NCBI GenBank assembly: GCA_003345555.1 | Contig: PRDJ01000010.1 | Span: 1-64,000 of the forward strand | Origin: Candidatus Thorarchaeota archaeon | GTDB taxonomy: Archaea > Asgardarchaeota > Thorarchaeia > Thorarchaeales > Thorarchaeaceae | DNA: 64,000 nt | Direction of reading: 5' to 3' | In this document: piece by piece, positions 1 through 8,024 of the stretch | Layout: each line of letters begins with the position of its first letter | Position numbering within the stretch: the stretch's first letter is position 1 | Made by a program: the position numbers and the translations under genes | Notes under the pieces: generated by a model | Database searches by the model: none | The model's input: the letters and a program-made list of their open reading frames with translations, nothing else | Told to the model about the DNA's origin: nothing

Positions 1-279
1 TTTGGCGGGGCTCGTTCTGCAGGGAGAAGTAGGATATCCAGTTTCCGATCAGCAATGAAGGAGAAGGCGAAGTCTGCTCCAGTTTCGGCGCAGGCTGCTT
101 TCAAGAAGGCCGACAAGGCGCTGGCGGGCGAAGAGGAAACAATAGCTCGCCAGGAGGAACAGATGAGACAAGCTCCTGCTGGTGCTCCTTCGGCCGCCGC
201 TGACCAAGCGGTCACTGAGAATCTCAGGCAGATGAAGCGAGCATCAAGAGAGCTGTTTGGGGAGGAAGAAAAGGAGTAA
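1..279 (+). CDS. Unrecognised protein, 3' part (5' end outside window or start at 55)
   Basis: The reading frame is open from the first base of the window to a TAA at 277-279, so this may be the tail of a longer protein. The first in-frame ATG is at 55 and would give 74 residues. The visible sequence is rich in Lys, Glu, Ala and Gln, has no hydrophobic segment, and ends in an acidic stretch (FGEEEKE). It looks like a helical or disordered charged tail. I do not recognise a family. It lies upstream of, and on the same strand as, the Roadblock/LC7-GTPase group, but 173 bases separate its stop from the next annotated start, so co-transcription is only a guess. Confidence 0.45.
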   Translation, partial: FGGARSAGRSRISSFRSAMKEKAKSAPVSAQAAFKKADKALAGEEETIARQEEQMRQAPAGAPSAAADQAVTENLRQMKRASRELFGEEEKE

Positions 280-318
280 GTTTCCAAGATGTGCTAGCAT
301 GGAAGGAGGTCATTGTCG

Positions 319-459
319 ATGCACTTGTTTGTGCCAATCCCTTGTCTTCGCCATTCCTTGCGCCGAGAAAGCAGAGCCGTTGCTCGGAAGGAAATTGCGC
401 AATCGAAGACCTTGTTGCCACAAGTCTCAAATACCCAAGCGTGGCGTAGGAGATGGTAA
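319..459 (+). CDS. Candidate small basic protein, 46 aa, upstream of Roadblock gene
   Basis: A short ORF starts at an ATG at 319, preceded at 305-310 by GGAGGT with an 8-base spacer, which is a good Shine-Dalgarno. It encodes 46 residues, strongly basic at the C-terminus (ends WRRRW). It stops at 459, 32 bases before the Shine-Dalgarno-supported start of the first Roadblock gene. No homology is recognised and the composition is not typical of its neighbours. The ribosome binding site is the main support. It may be a leader peptide or chance. Confidence 0.25.
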   Translation: MHLFVPIPCLRHSLRRESRAVARKEIAQSKTLLPQVSNTQAWRRRW

Positions 460-491
460 ATGCACAATTGACAGTAACGAGGAGTTCGCAG

Positions 492-791
492 TTGGTAAGT
501 CAAGACAAGCTCCGGTCGATTCTTTCTAAGCTTAAGGCGCAGCAAGGAGTGCGAGGAGTTGTTGTCACCAACATGGAGGGACTCCCTCTGAGTAGTGACC
601 TTGACCCTGACACAACCGAAGCCGTTGCTGCAATCATAACCTCTCTTGTGGGCAAGGCGCTTGATGCAGTGAGAGAGCTACGAGAGGGGTCACTGTCATT
701 CCTGACCCTCGACACATCAAAGGGCCAAATCAACATAGCCCCTGATGTGAAGGAGGGGTTGATACTAGTCGTCCTCAAGAAACAAAGCTGA
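492..791 (+). CDS. Roadblock/LC7 domain protein 1
   Basis: Single-domain Roadblock/LC7 protein of 99 residues. It has the usual pattern: N-terminal helix (KLRSILSKL), the first strand with V-RGVVVTNMEGLPLSS, a central helix (AVAAIITSLVGKALDAV), then strands ending in LILVVLKK. Such proteins form homo- or heterodimers that bind Ras-like GTPases; in bacteria MglB is the GAP of MglA. I chose a TTG start at 492 because GAGGAG (479-484) lies 7 bases upstream. The in-frame ATG at 453 gives a longer N-terminus but its only GGAG abuts the codon. Next gene, 16 bases downstream, is another Roadblock protein, followed by a GTPase, so a regulator-GTPase module is likely. Confidence 0.85.
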   Translation: MVSQDKLRSILSKLKAQQGVRGVVVTNMEGLPLSSDLDPDTTEAVAAIITSLVGKALDAVRELREGSLSFLTLDTSKGQINIAPDVKEGLILVVLKKQS

Positions 792-807
792 ATGGAGACA
801 TATTGCC

Positions 808-1275
808 ATGAGCGATCCGAAGGTGTTCGACAAGATCCTCACAGACATCATACGCCAAGACAAGGGGATAAAGAAAGTCATTCTTGTGGACAAGACAGGG
901 CTCACCATAGCGAATGTGAGTAAGCTAAGCTATTTTCCAGTTGATACCGACAGCATAGGTGCCATTGCCAGTGCTGTGTTCTGCGCAAGCGAGGAGCAGG
1001 GCAAGAACCTCCAAATCGGAGAGCTTGAAATTGTGACCTCTGAGTTCTCAGAAGGCAAGATTTTCGCTTCGTCGTGCGGGAAAGGAGTACTATGCGTTGT
1101 ATCTGAAGCAGAGGTCAACATCGGACTGATACGACTGATTATGAAGAAACAGGGCGTGCAGCTTTCTGACGAATTGGACAAGTTCTTAGCAGTTGAACCG
1201 ATGGCACCAACAAAGAGCAAAGAGCTAGATGAGGAGGACCTGAAGTCCGCTCTTGCAGAACTTGAGAAAGTGTAG
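808..1275 (+). CDS. Roadblock/LC7 domain protein 2 with acidic C-terminal extension
   Basis: 155 residues. Residues about 5-115 fit a Roadblock/LC7 fold: helix FDKILTDIIRQD, strand KKVILVDKTGLTIAN, helix IGAIASAVFCASEEQ, then strands GKIFASSCGKGVLCVVSE and a helix IGLIRLIMKK. After it comes about 35 residues of charged tail ending in EEDLKSALAELEKV, probably a helix that could dock a partner. It begins 16 bases after the preceding Roadblock gene, so the two are probably co-translated. Function is inferred from the family and from the small GTPase gene next door. Confidence 0.8.
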   Translation: MSDPKVFDKILTDIIRQDKGIKKVILVDKTGLTIANVSKLSYFPVDTDSIGAIASAVFCASEEQGKNLQIGELEIVTSEFSEGKIFASSCGKGVLCVVSEAEVNIGLIRLIMKKQGVQLSDELDKFLAVEPMAPTKSKELDEEDLKSALAELEKV

Positions 1276-1520
1276 GCTCCATCATCATCACACTCTGCCT
1301 AGGCGAGCAAGTCTCTCCCTACATAACGGACAAAGGCTTTTATGAGAGTACAATGTTAAGTCAGCCCGCACCCCGACATGGGGCGCCAAGCTCGGGGATT
1401 GACGCTCCTTTCTAAGAGCGCAGGCAGTACCCGATGGAGAATCATTCTGCCATTGACCGAATAGCAGTGCTGCCATCTCCGAACCCCAAAGGGTCCACGA
1501 CAACGACATAGCAGCGAGGT
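1276..1520 (+). promoter_or_regulatory. Long leader/promoter region of the MglA-like GTPase gene
   Basis: 245 bases without a gene. A TATA-like element, CTTTTATGAG, is at about 1337-1346, which would place transcription start near 1365 and leave a leader of about 155 bases before the GTG start at 1521. The leader holds two short inverted repeats: CCCC (1371-1374) with GGGG (1380-1383), and CGCTC (1403-1407) with GAGCG (1416-1420). Long leaders are unusual in this window. No small ORF with a good ribosome binding site is seen here. Confidence 0.3.
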
Positions 1521-2090
1521 GTGAAAGTGCGCAAGGACGACAAAGGCCGGATTCATCTCAAGCTTGTATTCTATGGTCCGAGCCTAGGTGGCAAGACAAC
1601 GGCGCTTCGCTGGCTCTATGGGAAAGTTGAAGGGCTCCAGAAGGGAGAGTTCACAGCAATCGAAGACGAGACCAATCGTACTCTGTTTTTTGACTATGTT
1701 CCGATGAGTGCAGGAGGCCGTGTTCTTTTCGATGTATTCACTGTTGCAGGACAGAAACGACACAGACATCAGAGGAAGGTCGTACTCCAAGGCGCCGACG
1801 GGATTCTATTCGTCGCAGACTCGTCGCCTGATCAAAGAGAAGAGAATGTAGAGAGCTTCGAGGAGCTCAAGCTGTTCCTGGGAGACGCACTTGGCCGCGA
1901 GATCCCTATTGTTGTTATGTTGAACAAGCGGGACCTGCCTAACCGGATGTCACGCGATGAAATGCTCGACCTTCTTGGACTCGGCGGAAACGTGCCAATC
2001 TATGAGACGATTGCCGTTCAAGGCGTGGGCGTCAAAAGAGCTTTCCAGGCCATAGCAAGAGAAGTCATACTTAAGAGAATGTACAAGTAA
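1521..2090 (+). CDS. MglA/Arf-like small GTPase
   Basis: Ras-superfamily GTPase of 189 residues, GTG start. P-loop GPSLGGKTT at residues 19-27. The G3 region reads TVAGQ (74-78), where Asp is replaced by Thr as in bacterial MglA (TVPGQ), and G4 is NKRD (135-138). MglA-type proteins switch polarity and cooperate with Roadblock proteins that act as GAP or effector. No lipid-modification motif (C-terminal Cys box) is visible, so membrane attachment, if any, must be through a partner. It sits between Roadblock genes (808-1275 upstream, 2110-2481 downstream), which supports a functional pairing. Asgard genomes carry many such GTPases; the exact role here is unknown. Confidence 0.88.
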   Translation: MKVRKDDKGRIHLKLVFYGPSLGGKTTALRWLYGKVEGLQKGEFTAIEDETNRTLFFDYVPMSAGGRVLFDVFTVAGQKRHRHQRKVVLQGADGILFVADSSPDQREENVESFEELKLFLGDALGREIPIVVMLNKRDLPNRMSRDEMLDLLGLGGNVPIYETIAVQGVGVKRAFQAIAREVILKRMYK

Positions 2091-2109
2091 TCGCACTTAG
2101 GTGAGTCTG

Positions 2110-2481
2110 ATGAGCGAGTCGCGGGGCGATACACTCGAGGGAGTCCTGAACGAATTACAGGGTAGTATTCCCGAAATAGAGGCTTGTGCAATAGTCAGTG
2201 TTGAAGGGCTCCCCATTGTCTCAGCCCTGCCGACTGATGTTGACGAAGCCAAGCTTGCTGCAATCACGGCAGCAATGCTCACACTGGGCGAAAAGGCAGC
2301 AGTTGAGCTCGGAAAGGGAAACCTCGAACAGGTCAATGTTAAGGGCGCCAACGGCTGGGTGTTGGTAATCCAAGCAGGAATGAATGCATGCCTTACTGTG
2401 TCTACTACGGCCAATGCAAAGCTCGGCCTTGTCTTTCTAGACATGAAACGCGCAGCTGAGAAGGTTGCGCAGCTGATTTAG
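2110..2481 (+). CDS. Roadblock/LC7 domain protein 3
   Basis: 123 residues from the ATG at 2110, chosen because AGGTGA (2099-2104) lies 5 bases upstream; the in-frame GTG at 2101 lies inside that Shine-Dalgarno. The fold pattern is MglB/LC7-like: helix LEGVLNELQ, strand ACAIVSVEGLPIVSALP, long helix AKLAAITAAMLTLGEKAAVELGKG, strands around GANGWVLVIQAGMNACLTVS, and final helix. Alanine-rich central helix and ELGKGNLEQV are typical of archaeal Roadblock proteins. It follows the GTPase stop by 19 bases, so GTPase and regulator are very probably made from one transcript. Confidence 0.88.
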   Translation: MSESRGDTLEGVLNELQGSIPEIEACAIVSVEGLPIVSALPTDVDEAKLAAITAAMLTLGEKAAVELGKGNLEQVNVKGANGWVLVIQAGMNACLTVSTTANAKLGLVFLDMKRAAEKVAQLI

Positions 2482-2552
2482 CGGCCATGTTTCTACTAAC
2501 ACTAAATCTATGAGCCGCTTTTTCCGCTACTATAGTAAGGTCGTGCATCTAA

Positions 2553-3320
2553 TTGAATCTGGCCGGACCAGTGTATAGGCTCTATGAATATTGGCTGTCT
2601 CGCCAGCTCAGCAAGGAGAAGGCGCCTCGACATGTGGGCATAATCCTTGATGGTAATCGACGATATGCAAAGGAACATGGCTTCGATGTGCCATGGATAG
2701 GACACCGCAAGGGTGCTCAGAAAGTCATGGAAGTCCTGCGCATTCTTTGGGAGGCCGGCGTAAAGGTATGTACGATCTACGCTTTCTCGCTTGAGAACTT
2801 CCAGAGAAGCAGAGAGGAAGTTCGTGAGATAATGGCCATCGCACGACAGAAGTTCGCCGATGTTGTAGGTAACCCGGATGTTAAGCGACACAAAGTCAGG
2901 ATTAAGGCGATTGGTAGGGTGGATCTTCTTCCTCCGGAAGTAAGGGATGCTATCCATAAGGCCGAGGCAGAGACCGAGATGTATAGCGACCATATCCTCA
3001 ATGTCGCAATAGGTTACTCAGGAAGAAGCGAGCTTGTCGATGCAGTCAGAGCAATTGGAGAAGAAATCAAATCAGGTAAGACTTCTCCCGCTGATATTGA
3101 TGAGCGCGTCATTGAAAGCCATCTCTATACAAACGGTGTCCCAGACCCTGACCTAATCATCCGGACATCTGGTGAAGAGCGGCTCTCTGGATTCCTTTTA
3201 TGGCAATCCGCGTATTCCGAGCTCTATTTTGTGCAAATATACTGGCCTGCCATAAGACGGATTGATATCTGGCGCGCCCTGCGCTCATATGAAACTCGTT
3301 CGCGCCGGTTTGGCAAGTGA
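2553..3320 (+). CDS. uppS: Cis-prenyltransferase (UppS/DHDDS family)
   Basis: 255 residues, TTG start; no good Shine-Dalgarno. It adds isopentenyl diphosphate units in cis to an allylic primer to make the long polyprenyl carrier lipid used for N-glycan assembly. Family marks: HVGIILDGNRRYAKEHG with catalytic Asp33, the segment YAFSLENFQRS, and the C-terminal signature LIIRTSGEERLSGFLLWQ followed by SELYFV..WP. Length matches the family. It probably supplies dolichol-type carrier for the GlcNAc-1-P transferase encoded at 47354-48391, although the two are far apart. It follows the Roadblock cluster on the same strand. Confidence 0.93.
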   Translation: MNLAGPVYRLYEYWLSRQLSKEKAPRHVGIILDGNRRYAKEHGFDVPWIGHRKGAQKVMEVLRILWEAGVKVCTIYAFSLENFQRSREEVREIMAIARQKFADVVGNPDVKRHKVRIKAIGRVDLLPPEVRDAIHKAEAETEMYSDHILNVAIGYSGRSELVDAVRAIGEEIKSGKTSPADIDERVIESHLYTNGVPDPDLIIRTSGEERLSGFLLWQSAYSELYFVQIYWPAIRRIDIWRALRSYETRSRRFGK

Positions 3321-3370
3321 GAGACCAGTAGGAATATTGTTCGCAATCTCGGGCGGCTCTAGTGACACAG

Positions 3371-3382
3371 TCTTTTATATGC
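3371..3382 (+). promoter_or_regulatory. TATA-type promoter of the 404-aa unknown gene
   Basis: CTTTTATATGCC lies about 90 bases before the ATG at 3469, in the 148-base gap after uppS. It is the only clear TATA-like run in that gap and predicts transcription starting near 3400. Confidence 0.4.
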
Positions 3383-3468
3383 CTCATCTCTTTCGACAAC
3401 GGACGTACATAATCTGGCAGATTCCAATCACTGTGCAAGATTATGAGTCCGACTGACGTGAAGAAGGC

Positions 3469-4683
3469 ATGGATTTGGTCCGGCAACCTATTGAGGTATA
3501 CCGCGGATTGGTTGAAGTCCGCCTTGCAGACGGAATCATCGGACACATCTCTCCACTGGTCAGTCGGTTTTCAAATGACATATTTGCGGGTCAGAAGACT
3601 GCCGATCACTTGACGAGATTCCTAGCATTGTTCTCGCGCTTCACTGCTTTCTTGAGTTCCAGCGCTACGGCCAATTTGGACAATCTCGAAATGGCTGTAG
3701 ACTTACTCGATTACTTCACTTCCACATCGAAGTGGTGGGTAATCTCGAGAAAGAAACCTTGTATAATTCCAAGGCCACCATCGCGAGACCCTCGAGATTT
3801 CTTGAAATCGATTGCCGACATTCAGCTTGGCAGCGATGCTTCAGGTCGGATTACCACGTCGACTGAGAAGCTGTCACAATTCCTGTCTGAGCACGGGATT
3901 GCGGATGGTCGAACGCGACAAGCACTCTGTGAGAGCTTTGGATCAATCTGGACCCTGCTAAGCGGCTTTGTCTGTAGAAGTCAAGGTCGGGGCGCCATCT
4001 CAGAAGCCGACTTCGAAGCTGGCTATGACACATTCAGGGTTATGTTGTTCTATGTTCCCATCGAAGACTTCATGGCCCTCACAGCCATTAGGAGGGTTGG
4101 AACCAACGATAAGCTCCCACGGATTGCACGAATAGCCGTGGCTGCAGGGTTCGAGCGTAAGCTTGATTCTTCGGTCGCAGCACGTCTTGAGAGACTGCAC
4201 GGAGAGAATCTCGCAAAGGTCGCGGTCCTGACCTCGGGCGCTTCTCGTGCTGTACTCACGAACTCGCTTCGGTTCATCGCCCAACTTGCTACTGCTGAGA
4301 AAGGAGTGCCCAGCATTGAGGACACCGAGTACGAAACCATGATAGAGCAGGCCATCGAGATACTTCAGAAAGCAGGCGTAGACTCTTCCCTCTTTCAAGA
4401 CGAGAACGCAGTTGCCAAGCTGTTCAAGAGTCTGCGCATTTCTGATGAGATGGCTGAACGGATTAGTCTCGTAACTAGGCGTCTTGAAGGGCTCATAATT
4501 GACACTGCAGGGAGTCATGATTTTCTTCTTCAGTACTCAAGGCTGGTTCCCCGCCTAGTGTCGCTCCTACTGCTGCTTGCCAGCGGAACGAGACCTCCGT
4601 CCGACACTCCTCTGCAAGATGTAGATATGAAGAAGGGTCTGATGTCTCTAAATCAGCTGCTCAGTGAGCGGAGCTCTCCTTAG
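3469..4683 (+). CDS. Unknown helical protein, possible AAA+ lid-like segments
   Basis: 404 residues, almost all predicted helix; no signal peptide, transmembrane segment, Walker motif or cysteine cluster. An in-frame TGA at 3454-3456 forces the start to the ATG at 3469. Two stretches resemble the helical lid that follows AAA+ domains in archaeal ATPases: around residues 45-85 (LTRFLALFSRFTAF then LEMAVDLLDYF) and about 160-200 (ISEADFEAGYDTFRVMLFY). The C-terminal half has a long helical segment with IEQAIEILQKAGVD. I infer a scaffold or adaptor made of lid-like helical bundles without the ATPase core; this is weak. It runs tail to tail into acdB with a 23-base overlap. Confidence 0.7.
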   Translation: MDLVRQPIEVYRGLVEVRLADGIIGHISPLVSRFSNDIFAGQKTADHLTRFLALFSRFTAFLSSSATANLDNLEMAVDLLDYFTSTSKWWVISRKKPCIIPRPPSRDPRDFLKSIADIQLGSDASGRITTSTEKLSQFLSEHGIADGRTRQALCESFGSIWTLLSGFVCRSQGRGAISEADFEAGYDTFRVMLFYVPIEDFMALTAIRRVGTNDKLPRIARIAVAAGFERKLDSSVAARLERLHGENLAKVAVLTSGASRAVLTNSLRFIAQLATAEKGVPSIEDTEYETMIEQAIEILQKAGVDSSLFQDENAVAKLFKSLRISDEMAERISLVTRRLEGLIIDTAGSHDFLLQYSRLVPRLVSLLLLLASGTRPPSDTPLQDVDMKKGLMSLNQLLSERSSP

Positions 4684-5407
4684 GTTTTGTGCCCTCGATT
4701 AGTATCCTTGCGTCTACAACAAGCGCACCCTTGCCCTTGTCATAGACAAAAGTGGGGTTACAGTCGAGTTCTATTATCTCAGGGTTTTCTTTCACCATCT
4801 TCGAGATAGACATTATCACGTTCACCAATGCATCCACGTCACGAGGAGGTTGGCCACGGACTCCATCCAGTATCTTCGCTGCTTTTATCTCGCCTACCAT
4901 TTCGCGCGCGTCGGACTCTGTCATCGGTATGAGCCTGAAGGTCACATCTTTCAGGACTTCCACGAAGATGCCTCCGAGGCCAAACATCAGGGCATGCCCG
5001 AACTGTGGATCGCGAGTGACACCTATGATGACTTCAGTGCCTTGGTCGGCAAAGTCGGAAATGAGAACTCCACGGCTGAGGTCGACTTGGATGCCCTTTT
5101 CGCTGCCGTATTTCCTAGCGCTCTCCATAATCTCTTGAAACGCTTTTCTAACCTCGCTATCGTCCTTCAAGTTTACCTTGACCCCTCCGGCATCAGACTT
5201 GTGGAGAATATCCTTAGACAGTATCTTGAGGACAACAGGGTATCCAATCTTCCTAGCCTTCGTGACCGCCTCGTCAGCAGACTTCGCTGTGTCATAGGCC
5301 GGAACACCGATACCGTATCCTTTCATGATGTCTTTTGCTTCGTTTTCCAATATGAAGGTCCGACCCTCCGCGAGGGCAGTCTCGAATATCTTCTTCGCAG
5401 CTTTCAT
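4661..5407 (-). CDS. acdB: Acyl-CoA synthetase (ADP-forming), beta subunit
   Basis: 248 residues, the ATP-grasp subunit of ADP-forming acetate/acyl-CoA ligase, which conserves the energy of acetyl-CoA (or other acyl-CoA) as ATP while releasing the acid. Visible marks: N-terminal helix then YGIGVPAYDTA, KIGYPVVLKILSKDILHKSDAGGV, the ATP-grasp core GVTRDPQFGHALMFGLGGI and IIELDCNPTFVYDKG near the end. Length fits the separate archaeal beta subunit. It lies 46 bases downstream of the alpha subunit on the same strand, so they form an operon. The C-terminus overlaps the convergent unknown gene by 23 bases. Confidence 0.93.
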   Translation of the reverse strand: MKAAKKIFETALAEGRTFILENEAKDIMKGYGIGVPAYDTAKSADEAVTKARKIGYPVVLKILSKDILHKSDAGGVKVNLKDDSEVRKAFQEIMESARKYGSEKGIQVDLSRGVLISDFADQGTEVIIGVTRDPQFGHALMFGLGGIFVEVLKDVTFRLIPMTESDAREMVGEIKAAKILDGVRGQPPRDVDALVNVIMSISKMVKENPEIIELDCNPTFVYDKGKGALVVDARILIEGTKPKESSAH

Positions 5408-5453
5408 CCAAACATCAGGCCTCTATCTCTTCAATCGCAGAGTAATGTCCGTT

Positions 5454-6905
5454 TTATCTTTTCTCAGTCTCCGAAGTCTGTTTGAATTCTTTGCCGTACC
5501 TAATCTTGCCATATTCTACAAGTGCGCCTGCAGCCACTGCCGCTTTTTCGCCCGTCGCGTATGTGGGAGTCCCCATGAGCTCCATAATCTCTCCTGCCTT
5601 GGTTGTGAAGGCTCCTCCCATAGATACAACGACAAATGGTTTTCCTGACTGACGTTGGTAATTGGATATGACATTGGTCACATCCATACCCAAGGAGGGC
5701 GTCTGTAGTAGCATACCGACAACAAATGCGTCGTACTCGTCGCTCTTTAGTGCTTCATCGAACACTGCGTCATAGCGACTGGCATCTGTGTCACCCACAA
5801 CATCCACCGGGTTGTGCCAAGCACAATAAGCAGGCAGTCTCGACTTGAATCTGTTTTCAAGCTCTGGGGAGGGTTTCGGTACTGACAGTCCAAGCGCCTC
5901 AAGAGCGTCTATTGTCATGACTCCGAGTCCACCACCATTCGTGACCATCAATACCCTGTCTCCTTTTGCAGGTGGCTGCATCGCGAGGGCCTTGGCCATG
6001 TCAAACATATGCTCGAAATTGTCCGCCCTAATCACTCCGGCCTGTCTATAGGCCGCATCTGCTATTTGATCCGAACCAGCGATGGCTCCAGTGTGGGAGC
6101 TAGCAGCCGCACGAGCACGCCTTCCTTTGCCCGATTTTACTACGAGAACAGGCTTGCGAGCGGTCACAGTCCTTGCAGTATCGAAGAAGGTTCTGCCCTT
6201 TTCTCGGTCGTAGCCTTCTGTATAGTAGCAGATAACCTGTGTCGAAGGGTCATCTCCTAAGTAGTACAGAAGATCGTCGTCGTCAACATCGCATTTATTG
6301 CCCAAGCTGATGATTTTGCTGATACCGATTCCTAGCTGAGATGTCCAGTCGGAGATTGCTGCTGCAAAGGCTCCTGACTGAGATACCAAAGATATGTTGG
6401 CTACAGCACTGGACTTGGGTCTTCCGCAGCGATATTCGGGCAGGAAGAATGAATCGACATGAGTCTGGGTGTCTATAACGCCGACACAATTTGGTCCGAT
6501 TATCCGGATTCCATACTTCTTTGCGGTCGCAACCATCTCATCTTCAATAGCTGCGCCTGCTGGTCCGGTCTCTGAGAATCCTCCTGATATCACAATAGCT
6601 GCTTTCACACCCTTGCTTCCGATGTCTTCGAATACTCTTGGTGTGAGCCTAGCTGGTACAGCAACGATGACCATGTCCACCGGATTAGGTATCTCCTTTA
6701 AGCTCGGATAGCAGGGGACTCCGAGAACAGTCGTGTACTTAGGGTTCACAGCGTAGACTCTGCCCGTGTACTGCGGTTTGATGAAGTTCTGAAGGATCGC
6801 CTGACCTACACTATTGGGTGTGGCCGATGCTCCATAGACTGCAACACCCTTTGCATTGAAGAAGAAGTCAATGCCTTCAGTCTCAACACCCAATGACACG
6901 GTCAT
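5454..6905 (-). CDS. acdA: Acyl-CoA synthetase (ADP-forming), alpha subunit
   Basis: 483 residues. CoA-binding Rossmann domain (AVYGASATPNSVG near residue 22), succinyl-CoA-ligase-like domains (IIGPNCVG, SLVSQSGAF) and the phosphorylated histidine in SSHTGAIAGSDQ (His271). It carries the acyl-phosphate and phosphohistidine steps; the beta subunit transfers phosphate to ADP. ATG start at 6905. First gene of the acdA-acdB operon and divergent from the radical SAM gene at 7023. It would let the cell make ATP from acetyl-CoA or from 2-oxoacid-derived acyl-CoA, in keeping with a fermentative, ferredoxin-based metabolism also suggested by the AOR gene. Confidence 0.94.
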   Translation of the reverse strand: MTVSLGVETEGIDFFFNAKGVAVYGASATPNSVGQAILQNFIKPQYTGRVYAVNPKYTTVLGVPCYPSLKEIPNPVDMVIVAVPARLTPRVFEDIGSKGVKAAIVISGGFSETGPAGAAIEDEMVATAKKYGIRIIGPNCVGVIDTQTHVDSFFLPEYRCGRPKSSAVANISLVSQSGAFAAAISDWTSQLGIGISKIISLGNKCDVDDDDLLYYLGDDPSTQVICYYTEGYDREKGRTFFDTARTVTARKPVLVVKSGKGRRARAAASSHTGAIAGSDQIADAAYRQAGVIRADNFEHMFDMAKALAMQPPAKGDRVLMVTNGGGLGVMTIDALEALGLSVPKPSPELENRFKSRLPAYCAWHNPVDVVGDTDASRYDAVFDEALKSDEYDAFVVGMLLQTPSLGMDVTNVISNYQRQSGKPFVVVSMGGAFTTKAGEIMELMGTPTYATGEKAAVAAGALVEYGKIRYGKEFKQTSETEKR

Positions 6906-7022
6906 GGATATTCTGCTCTCCCAGCTAGTCCCTTCTTAGGATATTAGTTATACTTGTGGGTGTCACGCATCTTATATCGATACCCTAATAGCAACTGCTA
7001 GGGAACTCATCGCGAATCTGTG
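6906..7022. promoter_or_regulatory. Divergent promoter region acdA / radical SAM gene
   Basis: 117 bases between two divergent starts. For the plus-strand gene, CTTATATCG at about 6971-6979 is a good TATA box, predicting a start near 7000. For the minus-strand acdA, an AT-rich stretch at about 6938-6951 (TATAACTAATATC on that strand) could serve. Confidence 0.45.
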
Positions 7023-8024
7023 ATGACCTTCTCCATTCTCACTGATGGCGCCGCTCTGATGACGGCGTCGGCTTCAGAATTCAAACATTCGATGGCTAAG
7101 GGTTTTGACATCAGAGTGGCGCACTTTGGCCGGGACTTGATGTGCTACAGTCCTACCGCATACCCGTATAGAATCAGAGATCATTCGCAGTCAAATCGCA
7201 GCAGCTTTGTTTCGTTCAGTGTGACTGGTACCAGTTGTGCGCTAAAATGCGAGCATTGTGGAGGTCGTCTCCTTCATAGTATGGAACCTGCTAAGACGCC
7301 TGATTCACTTGTCAGGAAATGCAGGATACTGAAGGAGCATGGAGCCGAGGGCGTTCTGATAAGCGGTGGCTCGGACTCAGCGGGTCATGTACCAATCGAC
7401 AAGTATGCTGATGCGATACAGACAATCAAAAGGGACCTAGGACTGAAGGTTGTTGTCCATACTGGCCTTGTTGGTGAGGGCACAGCTAAGTCATTGGCAC
7501 TTGCACATGTCGATGCGGCAATGTTGGATATCATAGGTGATGAACGCGTAGCCACGGCGGTCTACCACGTACAAGACGGCCCTGAGAGAACCGAGAAATC
7601 TCTCATTATGTTGGAGCGACAGGGGATACCTGTTGTTCCTCACATTCTTGTTGGTCTCAATTATGGGCGATTGGGCGGCGAACTAGAGGCACTACAAATG
7701 ATTTCTTCGAGAAAACCAGCTGCAGTAGTTTTCATTGTTTTCAGCCCAATCCGGGGCACAATCATGGGGCATTTCTTGCCGCCGCCAGCTGAGGTTGTAG
7801 GCCGCTTGCTGACTATTGCCCGTCTTGGTCTACAATCGACACCCATTCTCTTGGGCTGCGCCCGCCCCATGGGTCAGCATAAGATTGAGTCAGATATTCT
7901 TGCTGTCAGATGTGGCATAAATGGAATAGCATATGTCAGTCAGGAAGGGGTCGATGCAGCACGTAGAGTGGGCCTAAGCCCGGTCTTCAGAGATATATGC
8001 TGCAGTCTCATTTACCAAGAATAG
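7023..8024 (+). CDS. Radical SAM protein, COG1856-like (possible lipoyl synthase LipS subunit)
   Basis: 333 residues from the ATG at 7023 (an adjacent GTG at 7020 is possible). The cluster-binding motif CALKCEHC (CxxxCxxC) lies at about residues 74-81 and is preceded by VSFSVTGTS; downstream GVLISGGSDSAGHVP is the SAM-binding strand. The layout fits the biotin-synthase-like archaeal family COG1856, to which I recall the LipS proteins of Thermococcus being related. If so it would insert sulfur into octanoyl-lysine to make lipoyl protein, and the glycine cleavage genes at 53-56 kb would need that cofactor. That assignment is inference. Its end overlaps the convergent membrane protein gene by 17 bases. 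Confidence 0.75.
   Translation: MTFSILTDGAALMTASASEFKHSMAKGFDIRVAHFGRDLMCYSPTAYPYRIRDHSQSNRSSFVSFSVTGTSCALKCEHCGGRLLHSMEPAKTPDSLVRKCRILKEHGAEGVLISGGSDSAGHVPIDKYADAIQTIKRDLGLKVVVHTGLVGEGTAKSLALAHVDAAMLDIIGDERVATAVYHVQDGPERTEKSLIMLERQGIPVVPHILVGLNYGRLGGELEALQMISSRKPAAVVFIVFSPIRGTIMGHFLPPPAEVVGRLLTIARLGLQSTPILLGCARPMGQHKIESDILAVRCGINGIAYVSQEGVDAARRVGLSPVFRDICCSLIYQE

Noticed and set aside
453-491. ATG at 453 as start of the first Roadblock gene
   Set aside because: The adjacent GGAG has no spacer, and TTG 492 has a correctly spaced GAGGAG and the usual family length.
257-529. 90-codon plus-strand frame overlapping the first Roadblock gene
   Set aside because: Cysteine-rich chance frame; no ribosome site at its start.
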